A program made the translations under genes and the position numbers. Positions 20,273-28,407 of a DNA stretch of 64,000 bases are shown one piece after another. Origin of the DNA: JAXMEB01 sp046348545 (lineage in GTDB: Bacteria; Pseudomonadota; Gammaproteobacteria; Berkiellales; Berkiellaceae); NCBI GenBank assembly GCA_046348545.1, contig JAXMEB010000004.1, positions 186,001 to 250,000 on the forward strand, read 5' to 3'. Numbering within the stretch: the stretch's first letter is position 1; every line of letters starts with the position of its first letter. The notes beneath the pieces were generated by a model. That model saw nothing but the letters and a program-made list of their open reading frames with translations. It was not told where the DNA came from and made no database searches.

Positions 20273-22156
20273 ATGGGTAATCCTCTTGAAGAGTCATGGA
20301 AGGAATTTAAAAATGGAATTGCTAGCTTAATTCAGGCTCGGTTACGGGATGGATTTACTAGTCTTACCTCTGCCGGTGGAAAATTTATTCACAATAATAT
20401 CGATTCTTTGACTCAGGGCATGTCACTTCGAAATAAAGAACTTAGCATTAAAGACAAAATTATTCCGACCCTATTATTCCCGATTGCTTTAACGCTAACG
20501 ATAATTTCAGTTCTTGCTGTCGTTACAGGGCTTTCGACTATTGTACCCTTTATTGTCTTTGCAGGGAGTTGTGGCATGATGCTACGATCTGTGAGTGAAT
20601 TTGTCAAAGAGGCGAGTGCACTAGTCAATTTAAATAAAAAACTAATTTCATTCGACGATTTGAAAAAGTCTCTTCCCAAAAAATATAAAAGTGACGTTGA
20701 TGTCAAAGAAAATTTAAATCAATATATTGATCGTCCTAGGCAGGTAATCTATGCGTTGTATGAGCTTCGGAACAATATTTTAGAAAGTTCTGATTTAACA
20801 GTCGAGGAAAAAAACAAAGCATTGAGCGAAGTAAAAATGGCAATAGAAAAATTTTATAATGATCAAACGCTTGATTTAAGTCAATTGAATAAAAATTTGC
20901 CTAGTCTTAAAGATCTTTTAGGTAACATAGCGAAACTTCACGCGAACTTGGAGCTCACAAAGACAGCAGTTGACTATTTAATTAAAGAGAAAAAAATTTC
21001 AAAGGGCTTCATGAAGAAAGTTGAGCGTTACAAAAAAACTCGTGAAAGCATCTATGCGCAGGATTTGCCTAGGGCAACAAAAGAAAAAATTCTAGAACTA
21101 ATTGACAAAAAAGATATTAGCAAAGATGAGCTCAAGCTGGTTTACGCTAGCATATCGAATCACCAGCTATCTTTGACTTCATTCGCACAAGATAGATTGT
21201 ATGACAATCAGCTTTTGATTCATTGCTACAAAACGATTAAGAAAGCTGGTAAGGGTTCGCTAGATGATGACAAATTAAATTCAATAAAAAATTATCTTCA
21301 TCCTGATTTAAGTAAAGCTTCAACCGAAACAATACCAGGTATATCAGATATATCAGATATTCTAAATCATAACCAGGACCTAATAGCGCTTGTTGAAGAA
21401 CAAAGAAAATTGAATGTGGCGCGTAGAGCATCGGAGAAAGGTATCCAGGTTGACCCTGTCATTGTTAAAATTGACTATAAAAAAAGAGACTGGGGTGTAA
21501 AGTTTTATAGTCTTGTAAAAGAAAAGCTTGGACTCAATAAAAACGAGCGTCCTATACAAAAGGGTCAGGAGGGTGAGCAACGTCAACATTATTTAGATTA
21601 TATTCGCGAGAGCATTAAAGATGATCAAAGACATATTAAGCATCTCTACCGAGAAACTAATCACAACTCAAAAGATATTCTCAAGAAAGCAGCCTATCGT
21701 AATTATCTCAGAAGTGCTGTCCCACGAGATGCAATGAATATTGTATTGAGTTTAGGTGTAGTGGCTATTTCTGGGGTAACGAGCATTATTCTGCCGCTTC
21801 TTGCTGCTCCTGGAGGTCAAGTCGTTCTAATAGCAAATCTCGTCTTGGGTGCCGTGACTGGAGCATTGGTGGTGGGTTCATTAGGTAATAGTATTGCATT
21901 AGGTGCGAAGGAAAGAAAAATGAGAAGCAAAATGGATGGAATGCATCAAAAGGCACAGTCTATTTTGACTAAGCCATCTTTTAACAAAAGTAAAAAAGAA
22001 AAAAAATTGGAATTAGATTCTCCTAGCGCGTTAGTTCAAAAACAAAAAACTATGACTTGGTCTGAGATGACTCCCACCAGGACAAAGTCTACAGTAACTA
22101 ATGATGAGGTTACGGAAAATCCTGTTAAGATTGGCGGAAATCGCATTGAGAAATGA
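20273..22156 (+). CDS. Large coiled-coil protein with two hydrophobic segments, unknown
   Basis: About 627 aa from ATG 20273, preceded by GGGGAG; ATG 20261 is an alternative. Residues 65-110 form a hydrophobic hairpin (LFPIALTLTIISVLAVVTG, TIVPFIVFAG). Residues about 150-470 are Lys/Glu-rich and helical, probably coiled coil. A second hydrophobic hairpin lies at about 490-545 (AMNIVLSLGVVAISGVTS, LVLGAVTGALVVGSLG). The tail is Lys/Ser/Thr-rich. I do not recognise a family. The paired hairpins and coiled coils resemble membrane-associated effector proteins, but nothing in the sequence proves secretion. Confidence 0.6.
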   Translation: MGNPLEESWKEFKNGIASLIQARLRDGFTSLTSAGGKFIHNNIDSLTQGMSLRNKELSIKDKIIPTLLFPIALTLTIISVLAVVTGLSTIVPFIVFAGSCGMMLRSVSEFVKEASALVNLNKKLISFDDLKKSLPKKYKSDVDVKENLNQYIDRPRQVIYALYELRNNILESSDLTVEEKNKALSEVKMAIEKFYNDQTLDLSQLNKNLPSLKDLLGNIAKLHANLELTKTAVDYLIKEKKISKGFMKKVERYKKTRESIYAQDLPRATKEKILELIDKKDISKDELKLVYASISNHQLSLTSFAQDRLYDNQLLIHCYKTIKKAGKGSLDDDKLNSIKNYLHPDLSKASTETIPGISDISDILNHNQDLIALVEEQRKLNVARRASEKGIQVDPVIVKIDYKKRDWGVKFYSLVKEKLGLNKNERPIQKGQEGEQRQHYLDYIRESIKDDQRHIKHLYRETNHNSKDILKKAAYRNYLRSAVPRDAMNIVLSLGVVAISGVTSIILPLLAAPGGQVVLIANLVLGAVTGALVVGSLGNSIALGAKERKMRSKMDGMHQKAQSILTKPSFNKSKKEKKLELDSPSALVQKQKTMTWSEMTPTRTKSTVTNDEVTENPVKIGGNRIEK

Positions 22157-22264
22157 TTTATGAGAATTCATACAGCGTTAAACGACGCGATAGCTCGATC
22201 CTAATGCTAGACCGTGACTTGCAAGAATTTCCTTCTCTCAATACTACGAGAGAAGGAAATAATA

Positions 22265-22373
22265 TACCCACAACAGATGATTTTTCGGGTACTTGCCTAC
22301 GTTCTTCGAACTTCGAGCGAGATGCATGCATCGGACGGACAAGCAAACCCCGAAAATTCAGCTGTGAAGGGTA
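22265..22373. mobile_element. Small TA-inserted element, subfamily B, copy 1
   Basis: A 109-bp element with the same ~27-bp terminal sequences as subfamily A (TACCCACAACAGATGA ... CAGCTGTGAAGGGTA) but a different interior (CTACGTTCTTCGAACTTCG), flanked by TA at 22263-22264 and 22374-22375. Together with one TA it adds 111 bases (37 codons). One frame, IPTTDDFSG...LRSSNFERD...KFSCEGY, runs through it without a stop. Confidence 0.85.
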
Positions 22374-22438
22374 TAATTTGATTGCTGATATTTTTAAAGG
22401 CTGAATCGCATAAGCGGCCAAGGCCGCGTGAATAATAG

Positions 22439-22487
22439 ATTCCGCATCACACGCTGCGCACTTCGTGCGCTTATCGCTGTGCGGAAT
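22439..22487. repeat. REP-like palindrome
   Basis: Outer arms ATTCCGCA/TGCGGAAT enclose an inner hairpin GCGCAC-TTC-GTGCGC, so the 49 bases can fold into a long interrupted hairpin. It sits 59 bases downstream of the fumC stop and may also serve as its transcript end. No second copy is seen in this window. Confidence 0.55.
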
Positions 22488-22545
22488 GACGTCATGACAA
22501 AGCAACCCTGCCTTCTAAAACTCCGAACTGAGGTTACTTGAATTA

Positions 22546-23934
22546 TTACTTCGGAACCCCACCCTTCGTCAGCGCACTTGGATCAAGCAAACGCTCAAGC
22601 TCTGATTTTGACAAAGACGTCATTTCTAGAGCAACGTCTAACAAAGCACGATCTTGCGCATAGGCCGTCTTAGCAATTTTAGCCCCAAGCTCATAGCCAA
22701 TCACGCTATTTAGCGCAGTAACCAGAATAGGATTTTTGGCTAAACAAGATTTAATTTTGGTTTCATTGACGGTAAAGCCTGCGATCGCTTTATCGGCAAG
22801 CGCTCCGGAGGCATTAGCGAGGAGATCGATGCTTTGAAGTAAATTATAAGCGATGACTGGTAGCATGACATTTAACTGAAAGTTACCAGATTGGCCCGCA
22901 ATCGTGATCGTGGCATCATTTCCAATCACTTGAGCCGCAACCATGGCGACGGCTTCTGGAACCACGGGATTGACTTTGCCAGGCATGATACTGCTACCAG
23001 GTTGCAAAGCGGGTAGAGCAATTTCGCCAAATCCTGCTAAAGGTCCACTGTTCATCCAGCGTAAATCATTCGCGATTTTCATTAGGCTACAAGCTAAAAC
23101 TTTCAGTTGACCAGATAATTCAACCGCAGCATCTTGAGCACTTAAACTTTCAAAGCGATTTTCATTGGCTTTGAACGGGATGTTTGTCTTTTGAGCGAGT
23201 AGCGTTGCAACTTTAGAGCCAAAATCAGCGTGTGCGTTAATGCCCGTGCCAACTGCTGTGCCGCCAATCGCTAGTGCATGGATCCGAGGCATCGCAGATT
23301 CAATACGATCAATGTTATTTTGAATTTGATGGGCCCATCCGCCGATTTCTTGTCCTAGTGTGACAGGCATCGCGTCCATTAAATGGGTGCGACCAGTTTT
23401 GGTTACTGATTTTAATTCATCAGCGCGTTTGAGCAAGGTCGTTAAAAGTTGCTTCAAAGAAGGTAATAAAGCCTTATGGACATGAAGTGCAGCGCTCACA
23501 TGAATAGCGGTTGGGATCACATCGTTACTGCTTTGGCTCATATTGACATGATCATTGGGGTGAATCGGTTCGCCACGATGCTGTGAGGCTAGATTTGCAA
23601 TGACTTCGTTAGCATTCATATTGGTGCTGGTGCCAGAGCCAGTCTGAAAAACATCAATCGGAAATTGACTGTCATAATCGCCTGTAGAAACGCTGAGGGC
23701 AGCTTTGACAATCGCGCTAGCATCTTCTGGCTTTAGCAATTGAAGCGATTCGTTGGCTTCGGCAGCGGCAGCTTTAATAAGGCCAATGGCCTCGATAAAA
23801 GCGCGGGGCATCGGTAAACCACTGATTTTAAAATTTTCAATGGCTCGTTGCGTTTGAGCACCATATAGCGCATCTCCTGGCACTTGCATGTCACCCATGC
23901 TGTCTTTGACGGTACGGTAAGTGGCTTTAGTCAT
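22546..23934 (-). CDS. fumC: Class II fumarate hydratase
   Basis: Interconverts fumarate and malate in the TCA cycle; class II enzymes have no iron-sulfur cluster and are oxygen-stable. The 462-aa length is standard. The catalytic signature GSSIMPGKVNP lies at about 318, with SGTSTNMNANEV and TGRTHLMDAMPVTLGQE as further family motifs. The start codon lies three bases after the acnA stop, so the two are one operon with probable translational coupling. Confidence 0.96.
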   Translation of the reverse strand: MTKATYRTVKDSMGDMQVPGDALYGAQTQRAIENFKISGLPMPRAFIEAIGLIKAAAAEANESLQLLKPEDASAIVKAALSVSTGDYDSQFPIDVFQTGSGTSTNMNANEVIANLASQHRGEPIHPNDHVNMSQSSNDVIPTAIHVSAALHVHKALLPSLKQLLTTLLKRADELKSVTKTGRTHLMDAMPVTLGQEIGGWAHQIQNNIDRIESAMPRIHALAIGGTAVGTGINAHADFGSKVATLLAQKTNIPFKANENRFESLSAQDAAVELSGQLKVLACSLMKIANDLRWMNSGPLAGFGEIALPALQPGSSIMPGKVNPVVPEAVAMVAAQVIGNDATITIAGQSGNFQLNVMLPVIAYNLLQSIDLLANASGALADKAIAGFTVNETKIKSCLAKNPILVTALNSVIGYELGAKIAKTAYAQDRALLDVALEMTSLSKSELERLLDPSALTKGGVPK

Positions 23935-23937
23935 GAT

Positions 23938-26619
23938 TTACCTCTGAGTATTGCGGATTTGTCTGAGAACGTAGTTTAAGATCCCCCCATGCTTAAAATA
24001 TTCAAGTTCTTTAGGCGTATCAATACGAACTCGAACCTCAAAAGCACGGTGCTTCCCAGCTTGATCAGTGATTTCCACTTTTAAGGTTGCTCTAGGGCTT
24101 AGGTTCTTTAAGGATATTGAAAAAGCTTCTTCGCCAGAGAGTTTTAAATGATCTGCATTTTGACCTGGTAGATATTCCAGCGGTAACACACCCATCCCAA
24201 TGAGGTTGGAACGATGAATCCGTTCGAAACTTTCGGCAATCACAGCTTTGATGCCCAAAAGATTGGTGCCTTTGGCAGCCCAGTCACGCGAAGATCCTGT
24301 CCCGTATTCTTGACCGGCCAACACAACTAGAGGGACCCTCTCTTGTTGATATAGCCTGGACGCATCAAATACACTCATTTGAGTATTTGAAGGAAGATGT
24401 CGTGTCAATCCGCCCTCTACACCGGTAAGCAATAAATTTTTGATTCTTGTATTGGCAAATGTGCCACGGATCATGATTTCATGATTGCCGCGTCTAGAAC
24501 CATAGGAATTAAAGTCTTTAAGTTCTACACCTTTTTCTTGCAAATAACGACCAGCAGGTGATTCAGGATGAATGCTGCCAGCAGGTGAAATATGATCGGT
24601 CGTCACTGAGTCGCCGAGTTTCAGCAAAACACGTGCATCTTTAATATCTTGAATCGGTTTGGGTTCAATCGAGATATTTTCAAAATAAGGCGGATGTTTG
24701 ACATAGGTTGAATCTTTTTCCCAATTGTAAATTTCTGAAGGTTTGGTTTTAATCCCCTTCCAAAGCTCATCACCATCAAATACATGCGCATATCGTTTTG
24801 TAAACATATCCGGATTGATAGCGTTCCGAGCTGTTTCAAGGATAGTCTTGGTGCTCGGCCAGATGTCTTTTAAATATATTTTTTCACCTTTATCATTAAC
24901 ACCGAGTGGCTCTTGATAGAGATCAATATTCATGGTACCAGTCAGTGCATAAATGACGACAAGCGGTGGAGAAGCGAGGAAAGCATGTCTAACCTGGGGA
25001 TGAATGCGTCCTTCAAAATTTCGGTTGCCAGATAAAACAGCTGAAACAAGTAAACTATGTTCCTTTACAGCTTCTTGTACTGGCTGAGGTAGGGGGCCTG
25101 AATTCCCAATACAGGTTGTACATCCGTATCCTACTAAATTGAAACCAAGCTTATCCAGATAAGCTGTCAAGCCTGCTTTCTCTAAATAATCAGTGACCAC
25201 TTGAGAGCCAGGCGCTAAGCTGGTTTTTACCCAAGGCTTGGTTTTAAGTCCTTTCTCAACAGCGGCTTTTGCGACTAATCCAGCCGCTAACATCACTGCG
25301 GGGTTAGAGGTATTGGTACAGCTCGTGATAGCAGCAATGACGACGTGACCGTGATCGAGTTGTGTGACCTCGTCATTCAGTTTGATATTGACAGGCGTGA
25401 CAGCAGATGAAGGTTTTTCTTTGAGAGCGGTTTGCAGATGAGTGTTGAAACTACTTTTTGCTTCCTTCAATTTAATCCGATCTTGAGGGCGTTTGGGGCC
25501 CGCTATACAGGGCTCAACGGTACTCAAATCAAGTTCTAGCGTATCGGTATATTGAGGATCGGGTGTATTAGCGTCCCAGAATAGACCTTGATATTTGGCA
25601 TACTGCTCAATTAAATCAACGTGAGATTTGCTTCGGCCAGAAAAAGTTAAGAAATTTAGGGTTTCTTTGTCAATCGGGAAGATGCCGCAAGTCGCTCCAA
25701 ATTCAGGAGACATATTGGCAATGGTGGCTCGGTCTGCAATGGGCAAATGTTGTAAACCTTCACCGTAAAATTCTACAAATTTACCAACAACGCCTTTCTT
25801 TCTCAGCATCTCAACAACGGTTAGGACGAGATCCGTTGCGGTTGCACCTTCTTTAAGTTGACCGCTTAGTTTAAAACCGATGACGTCAGGGATTAACATG
25901 GTGACGGGTTGGCCTAACATCGCAGCTTCCGCTTCAATACCGCCAACGCCCCAACCTAGTACCCCTAATCCATTGATCATCGTGGTGTGTGAATCAGTGC
26001 CGACTAAGGTATCTGGATAGAGTAGGGGGGGTTCAGTACTCTTATCTACGAAAACAACGCGAGCAAGATATTCTAGGTTAACTTGATGCACAATACCCGT
26101 ACCTGGTGGAACCACTTTGAAATTTTTGAACGCAAGCTGCCCCCATCGTAAAAAAGCGTATCGCTCCATGTTGCGTTCGTATTCTATTTTTGTATTCGTT
26201 GCAAACGATTTTGGTGTTCCAAAGTCATCGACCATCACCGAGTGATCAATCACTAACTCAACTGGCGAGAGGGGGTTAATGGCATTGGGATCGCCTCCTA
26301 ATGCTTGCATGGCTTGACGCATCGCAGCTAAGTCTACAACTGCAGGAACCCCTGTAAAATCTTGAAGAATGACTCGGCTAGGTTGAAAAGCGATCTCATG
26401 TTCTTGGATTTTTTTGGGATCCCACTGAATGATGGCCTCAATATCTTCTGCTTTGACACTCTGACCGTCTTCAGAACGCAGTAGATTTTCAAGTAGTATC
26501 TTGAGCGTAAAGGGAAGCCTTGCTAATTCAGCGGGTGTTAAGCGATCGGGTAGACTGTATAAACGATAAGTCTGGCCATTAAATTGACAGGTTGTTTCAT
26601 GCTTCATTTGAGTTTTCAT
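23938..26619 (-). CDS. acnA: Aconitate hydratase A
   Basis: Isomerises citrate to isocitrate with a 4Fe-4S cluster. The 893-aa protein has the length and domain order of AcnA/IRP-type aconitases. Cluster ligands are visible in ITSCTNTSNP and GYGCTTCIGNSGPL. Substrate and swivel-domain motifs include DSHTTMINGLGVLGWGVGG and QEYGTGSSRDWAAKG. The ribosome site is AAGGA before ATG 26619. It is first in an acnA-fumC operon, divergent from a MarR-type regulator. In E. coli both acnA and fumC belong to the SoxRS oxidative-stress regulon, so control by a redox-sensitive regulator here is plausible. Confidence 0.97.
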   Translation of the reverse strand: MKTQMKHETTCQFNGQTYRLYSLPDRLTPAELARLPFTLKILLENLLRSEDGQSVKAEDIEAIIQWDPKKIQEHEIAFQPSRVILQDFTGVPAVVDLAAMRQAMQALGGDPNAINPLSPVELVIDHSVMVDDFGTPKSFATNTKIEYERNMERYAFLRWGQLAFKNFKVVPPGTGIVHQVNLEYLARVVFVDKSTEPPLLYPDTLVGTDSHTTMINGLGVLGWGVGGIEAEAAMLGQPVTMLIPDVIGFKLSGQLKEGATATDLVLTVVEMLRKKGVVGKFVEFYGEGLQHLPIADRATIANMSPEFGATCGIFPIDKETLNFLTFSGRSKSHVDLIEQYAKYQGLFWDANTPDPQYTDTLELDLSTVEPCIAGPKRPQDRIKLKEAKSSFNTHLQTALKEKPSSAVTPVNIKLNDEVTQLDHGHVVIAAITSCTNTSNPAVMLAAGLVAKAAVEKGLKTKPWVKTSLAPGSQVVTDYLEKAGLTAYLDKLGFNLVGYGCTTCIGNSGPLPQPVQEAVKEHSLLVSAVLSGNRNFEGRIHPQVRHAFLASPPLVVIYALTGTMNIDLYQEPLGVNDKGEKIYLKDIWPSTKTILETARNAINPDMFTKRYAHVFDGDELWKGIKTKPSEIYNWEKDSTYVKHPPYFENISIEPKPIQDIKDARVLLKLGDSVTTDHISPAGSIHPESPAGRYLQEKGVELKDFNSYGSRRGNHEIMIRGTFANTRIKNLLLTGVEGGLTRHLPSNTQMSVFDASRLYQQERVPLVVLAGQEYGTGSSRDWAAKGTNLLGIKAVIAESFERIHRSNLIGMGVLPLEYLPGQNADHLKLSGEEAFSISLKNLSPRATLKVEITDQAGKHRAFEVRVRIDTPKELEYFKHGGILNYVLRQIRNTQR

Positions 26620-26788
26620 CAGCAGATTCCTTAGCTTTTCTGTCAGGGGTTAGCCCGTTAGTGTATTCGGTTTAAAAGAAAATTGCGAGCAAATGCAATA
26701 ACTTAAATAAAATCGATGAAAACTAACTAAATTTTCTTGGAATATCTACGTGAGGGATCCTACACTTTTTTTGAGAGGAGGAGAACAC

Positions 26789-27247
26789 ATGGAAGTCACC
26801 CAACCCATAAATCATCGAAATATCAATGCGAGATGCGGATGTTTTAATTTACGAAAAGCTTCTCGGGCGGTTACGCAGTACTTTGATCACTGTTTAGAAC
26901 CGGCTGGGATCAGGGCTACGCAGTTTACATTGCTGGTCTCCATGGCCGCGGTGTCTGCTCGTACTCTAACTGAAATGGCCAGTACCCTGGTCATGGACAG
27001 GACTACCTTAACTCGAAATTTAAAGCCCCTGGAAAAATTAGGCCTGATTGAAACGATAGCGCCTAGAGATAAGCGCTCGAAAGCGTATGCGCTTACTGAA
27101 AAAGGGCGAGAGGTTTTGATAAAGGGCGTTCCGCTTTGGGAGCTAGCTCAGAATAAGCTCGTACATGGGCTAGGGCAAGAGCGGTTTGATCATTTGCTGA
27201 AGGAATTAGAAGCTGTGATTCGGCTGATATCAAATCATGATGTTTAA
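26789..27247 (+). CDS. MarR-family transcriptional regulator
   Basis: About 152 aa. ATG 26789 is chosen because of a very strong upstream AGGAGGAG, although the frame is open further up to 26750. The winged-helix part (RTLTEMASTLVMDRTTLTRNLKPLEKLGLI, then a wing with PRDKRSKAYALTEKG) is typical of MarR. The N-terminus holds a CxC pair in RCGCFNLRKASRAV, seen in a common MarR subfamily and possibly redox-sensitive. It is divergent from acnA-fumC, the natural candidate target, and lies 128 bases upstream of rpoS. Confidence 0.88.
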   Translation: MEVTQPINHRNINARCGCFNLRKASRAVTQYFDHCLEPAGIRATQFTLLVSMAAVSARTLTEMASTLVMDRTTLTRNLKPLEKLGLIETIAPRDKRSKAYALTEKGREVLIKGVPLWELAQNKLVHGLGQERFDHLLKELEAVIRLISNHDV

Positions 27248-27375
27248 CATAGCCTGAAAACCCGACTCCCTCAGATTGGTTCGCATTATCTAGTGTGTCT
27301 TTGGATCCGCTGGGGAAGCGCCAGGAGGTATGGAGTCAGTTGATACTACTAAATAATAAAAAGGACTGAGTAGCT

Positions 27376-28407
27376 ATGGCACAGGATTGGCAAGGGGATG
27401 TATTCGAAGAAGAATTGGATACCGGAAATTTTTTTACAGAAGACACATCCCTAGATTTAGCTCATGAACTTGATGATCTGATTGAAGCGGAGCCTCTCGA
27501 AGAATTGATCAATCTTGATCAAGATCAAACACTCACACAAGAAGATTTAGAACCATTCGTTTCTCAGAATAAACAGGTCTTAGATGCTACTCATCTCTAT
27601 CTTGGAGAAATTGGTAAAGCCCCGCTTTTAAGTGCAGAAGAGGAGGTTTTATATTCTAAAAAAGCGCAAGCCGGTTGTACTCGATCTCGCAATAGAATGA
27701 TTGAATCTAATTTAAGACTTGTCGTTAAAATTGCAAGACGCTACTTAAATCGAGGACTAGCGTTACTGGATTTGATTGAGGAAGGTAATTTAGGATTAAT
27801 CCGCGCGGTTGAGAAATTCGATCCGGAGCGGGGTTTTCGATTTTCGACCTATGGGACATGGTGGATCCGTCAAACCATAGAACGTGCCATTATGAACCAA
27901 ACACGTACTATTCGCTTGCCGATTCATGTTGTTAAAGAACTGAACGTATATTTACGAGCTAGTCGAGGGTTGGTTCATCAGCTCGATCATGAGCCAACAG
28001 CGGAAGATATTGCCAATAAGCTTAACAAGCCTGTCAATGATGTTGAAAAAATATTAAATTTGAATGAAAGAGTCTCTTCACTAGATGCGCCTATGAGTGA
28101 TGATTCAGAGCGCACTTTCTCTAATAATGTACCCGATGATGCAGAATCGGATCCAGTTGAGTGGTTGCAAGAAAAAGATTTTAAAATTCGCGTCGAACGT
28201 TGGCTTAATGTGTTGCCTGAGAAGCAACGAGAGGTTATTTCAAGACGATTTGGATTAAGAGGGTATGAGCAGGCTACGCTAGAAGACGTTGGTAGAGAAG
28301 TGGGACTGACGAGAGAGAGAGTCAGACAGATACAAGTCGAAGCGTTGCTTCAATTGAAAAATATGATTGAAGATCAGGGGTTAGATGAGAGGATCCTGTT
28401 TGGTTAA
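27376..28407 (+). CDS. rpoS: RNA polymerase sigma factor RpoS (stationary phase / general stress)
   Basis: A 343-aa sigma-70-family factor. Region 1.2 (TRLYLGEIG-like: ATHLYLGEIGKAPLLSAEEE), region 2 (NLRLVVKIARRYLNRGLALLDLIEEGNLGLIRAVEKFDP), -10 recognition (FSTYGTWWIRQTIERAI), region 3 and region 4.2 (TLEDVGREVGLTRERVRQIQVEAL) are all complete. The size and the GLALLDLIEEG sequence indicate RpoS rather than RpoD. In Legionella-type pathogens RpoS governs the transmissive phase. The gene overlaps the convergent tamB stop by four bases. Confidence 0.95.
   Translation: MAQDWQGDVFEEELDTGNFFTEDTSLDLAHELDDLIEAEPLEELINLDQDQTLTQEDLEPFVSQNKQVLDATHLYLGEIGKAPLLSAEEEVLYSKKAQAGCTRSRNRMIESNLRLVVKIARRYLNRGLALLDLIEEGNLGLIRAVEKFDPERGFRFSTYGTWWIRQTIERAIMNQTRTIRLPIHVVKELNVYLRASRGLVHQLDHEPTAEDIANKLNKPVNDVEKILNLNERVSSLDAPMSDDSERTFSNNVPDDAESDPVEWLQEKDFKIRVERWLNVLPEKQREVISRRFGLRGYEQATLEDVGREVGLTRERVRQIQVEALLQLKNMIEDQGLDERILFG

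Noticed and set aside
22153..22404. 83-codon frame through the subfamily B element
   Set aside because: The frame is open only because the element itself is stop-free. It overlaps the end of the preceding gene and has no ribosome site. It is used only as evidence about the element.
27330..27375. AGGAGGT directly followed by ATG and an eight-codon frame (MESVDTTK) before rpoS
   Set aside because: There is no spacer between the ribosome-like sequence and the ATG, and the peptide has no recognisable leader character. Translation is unlikely.
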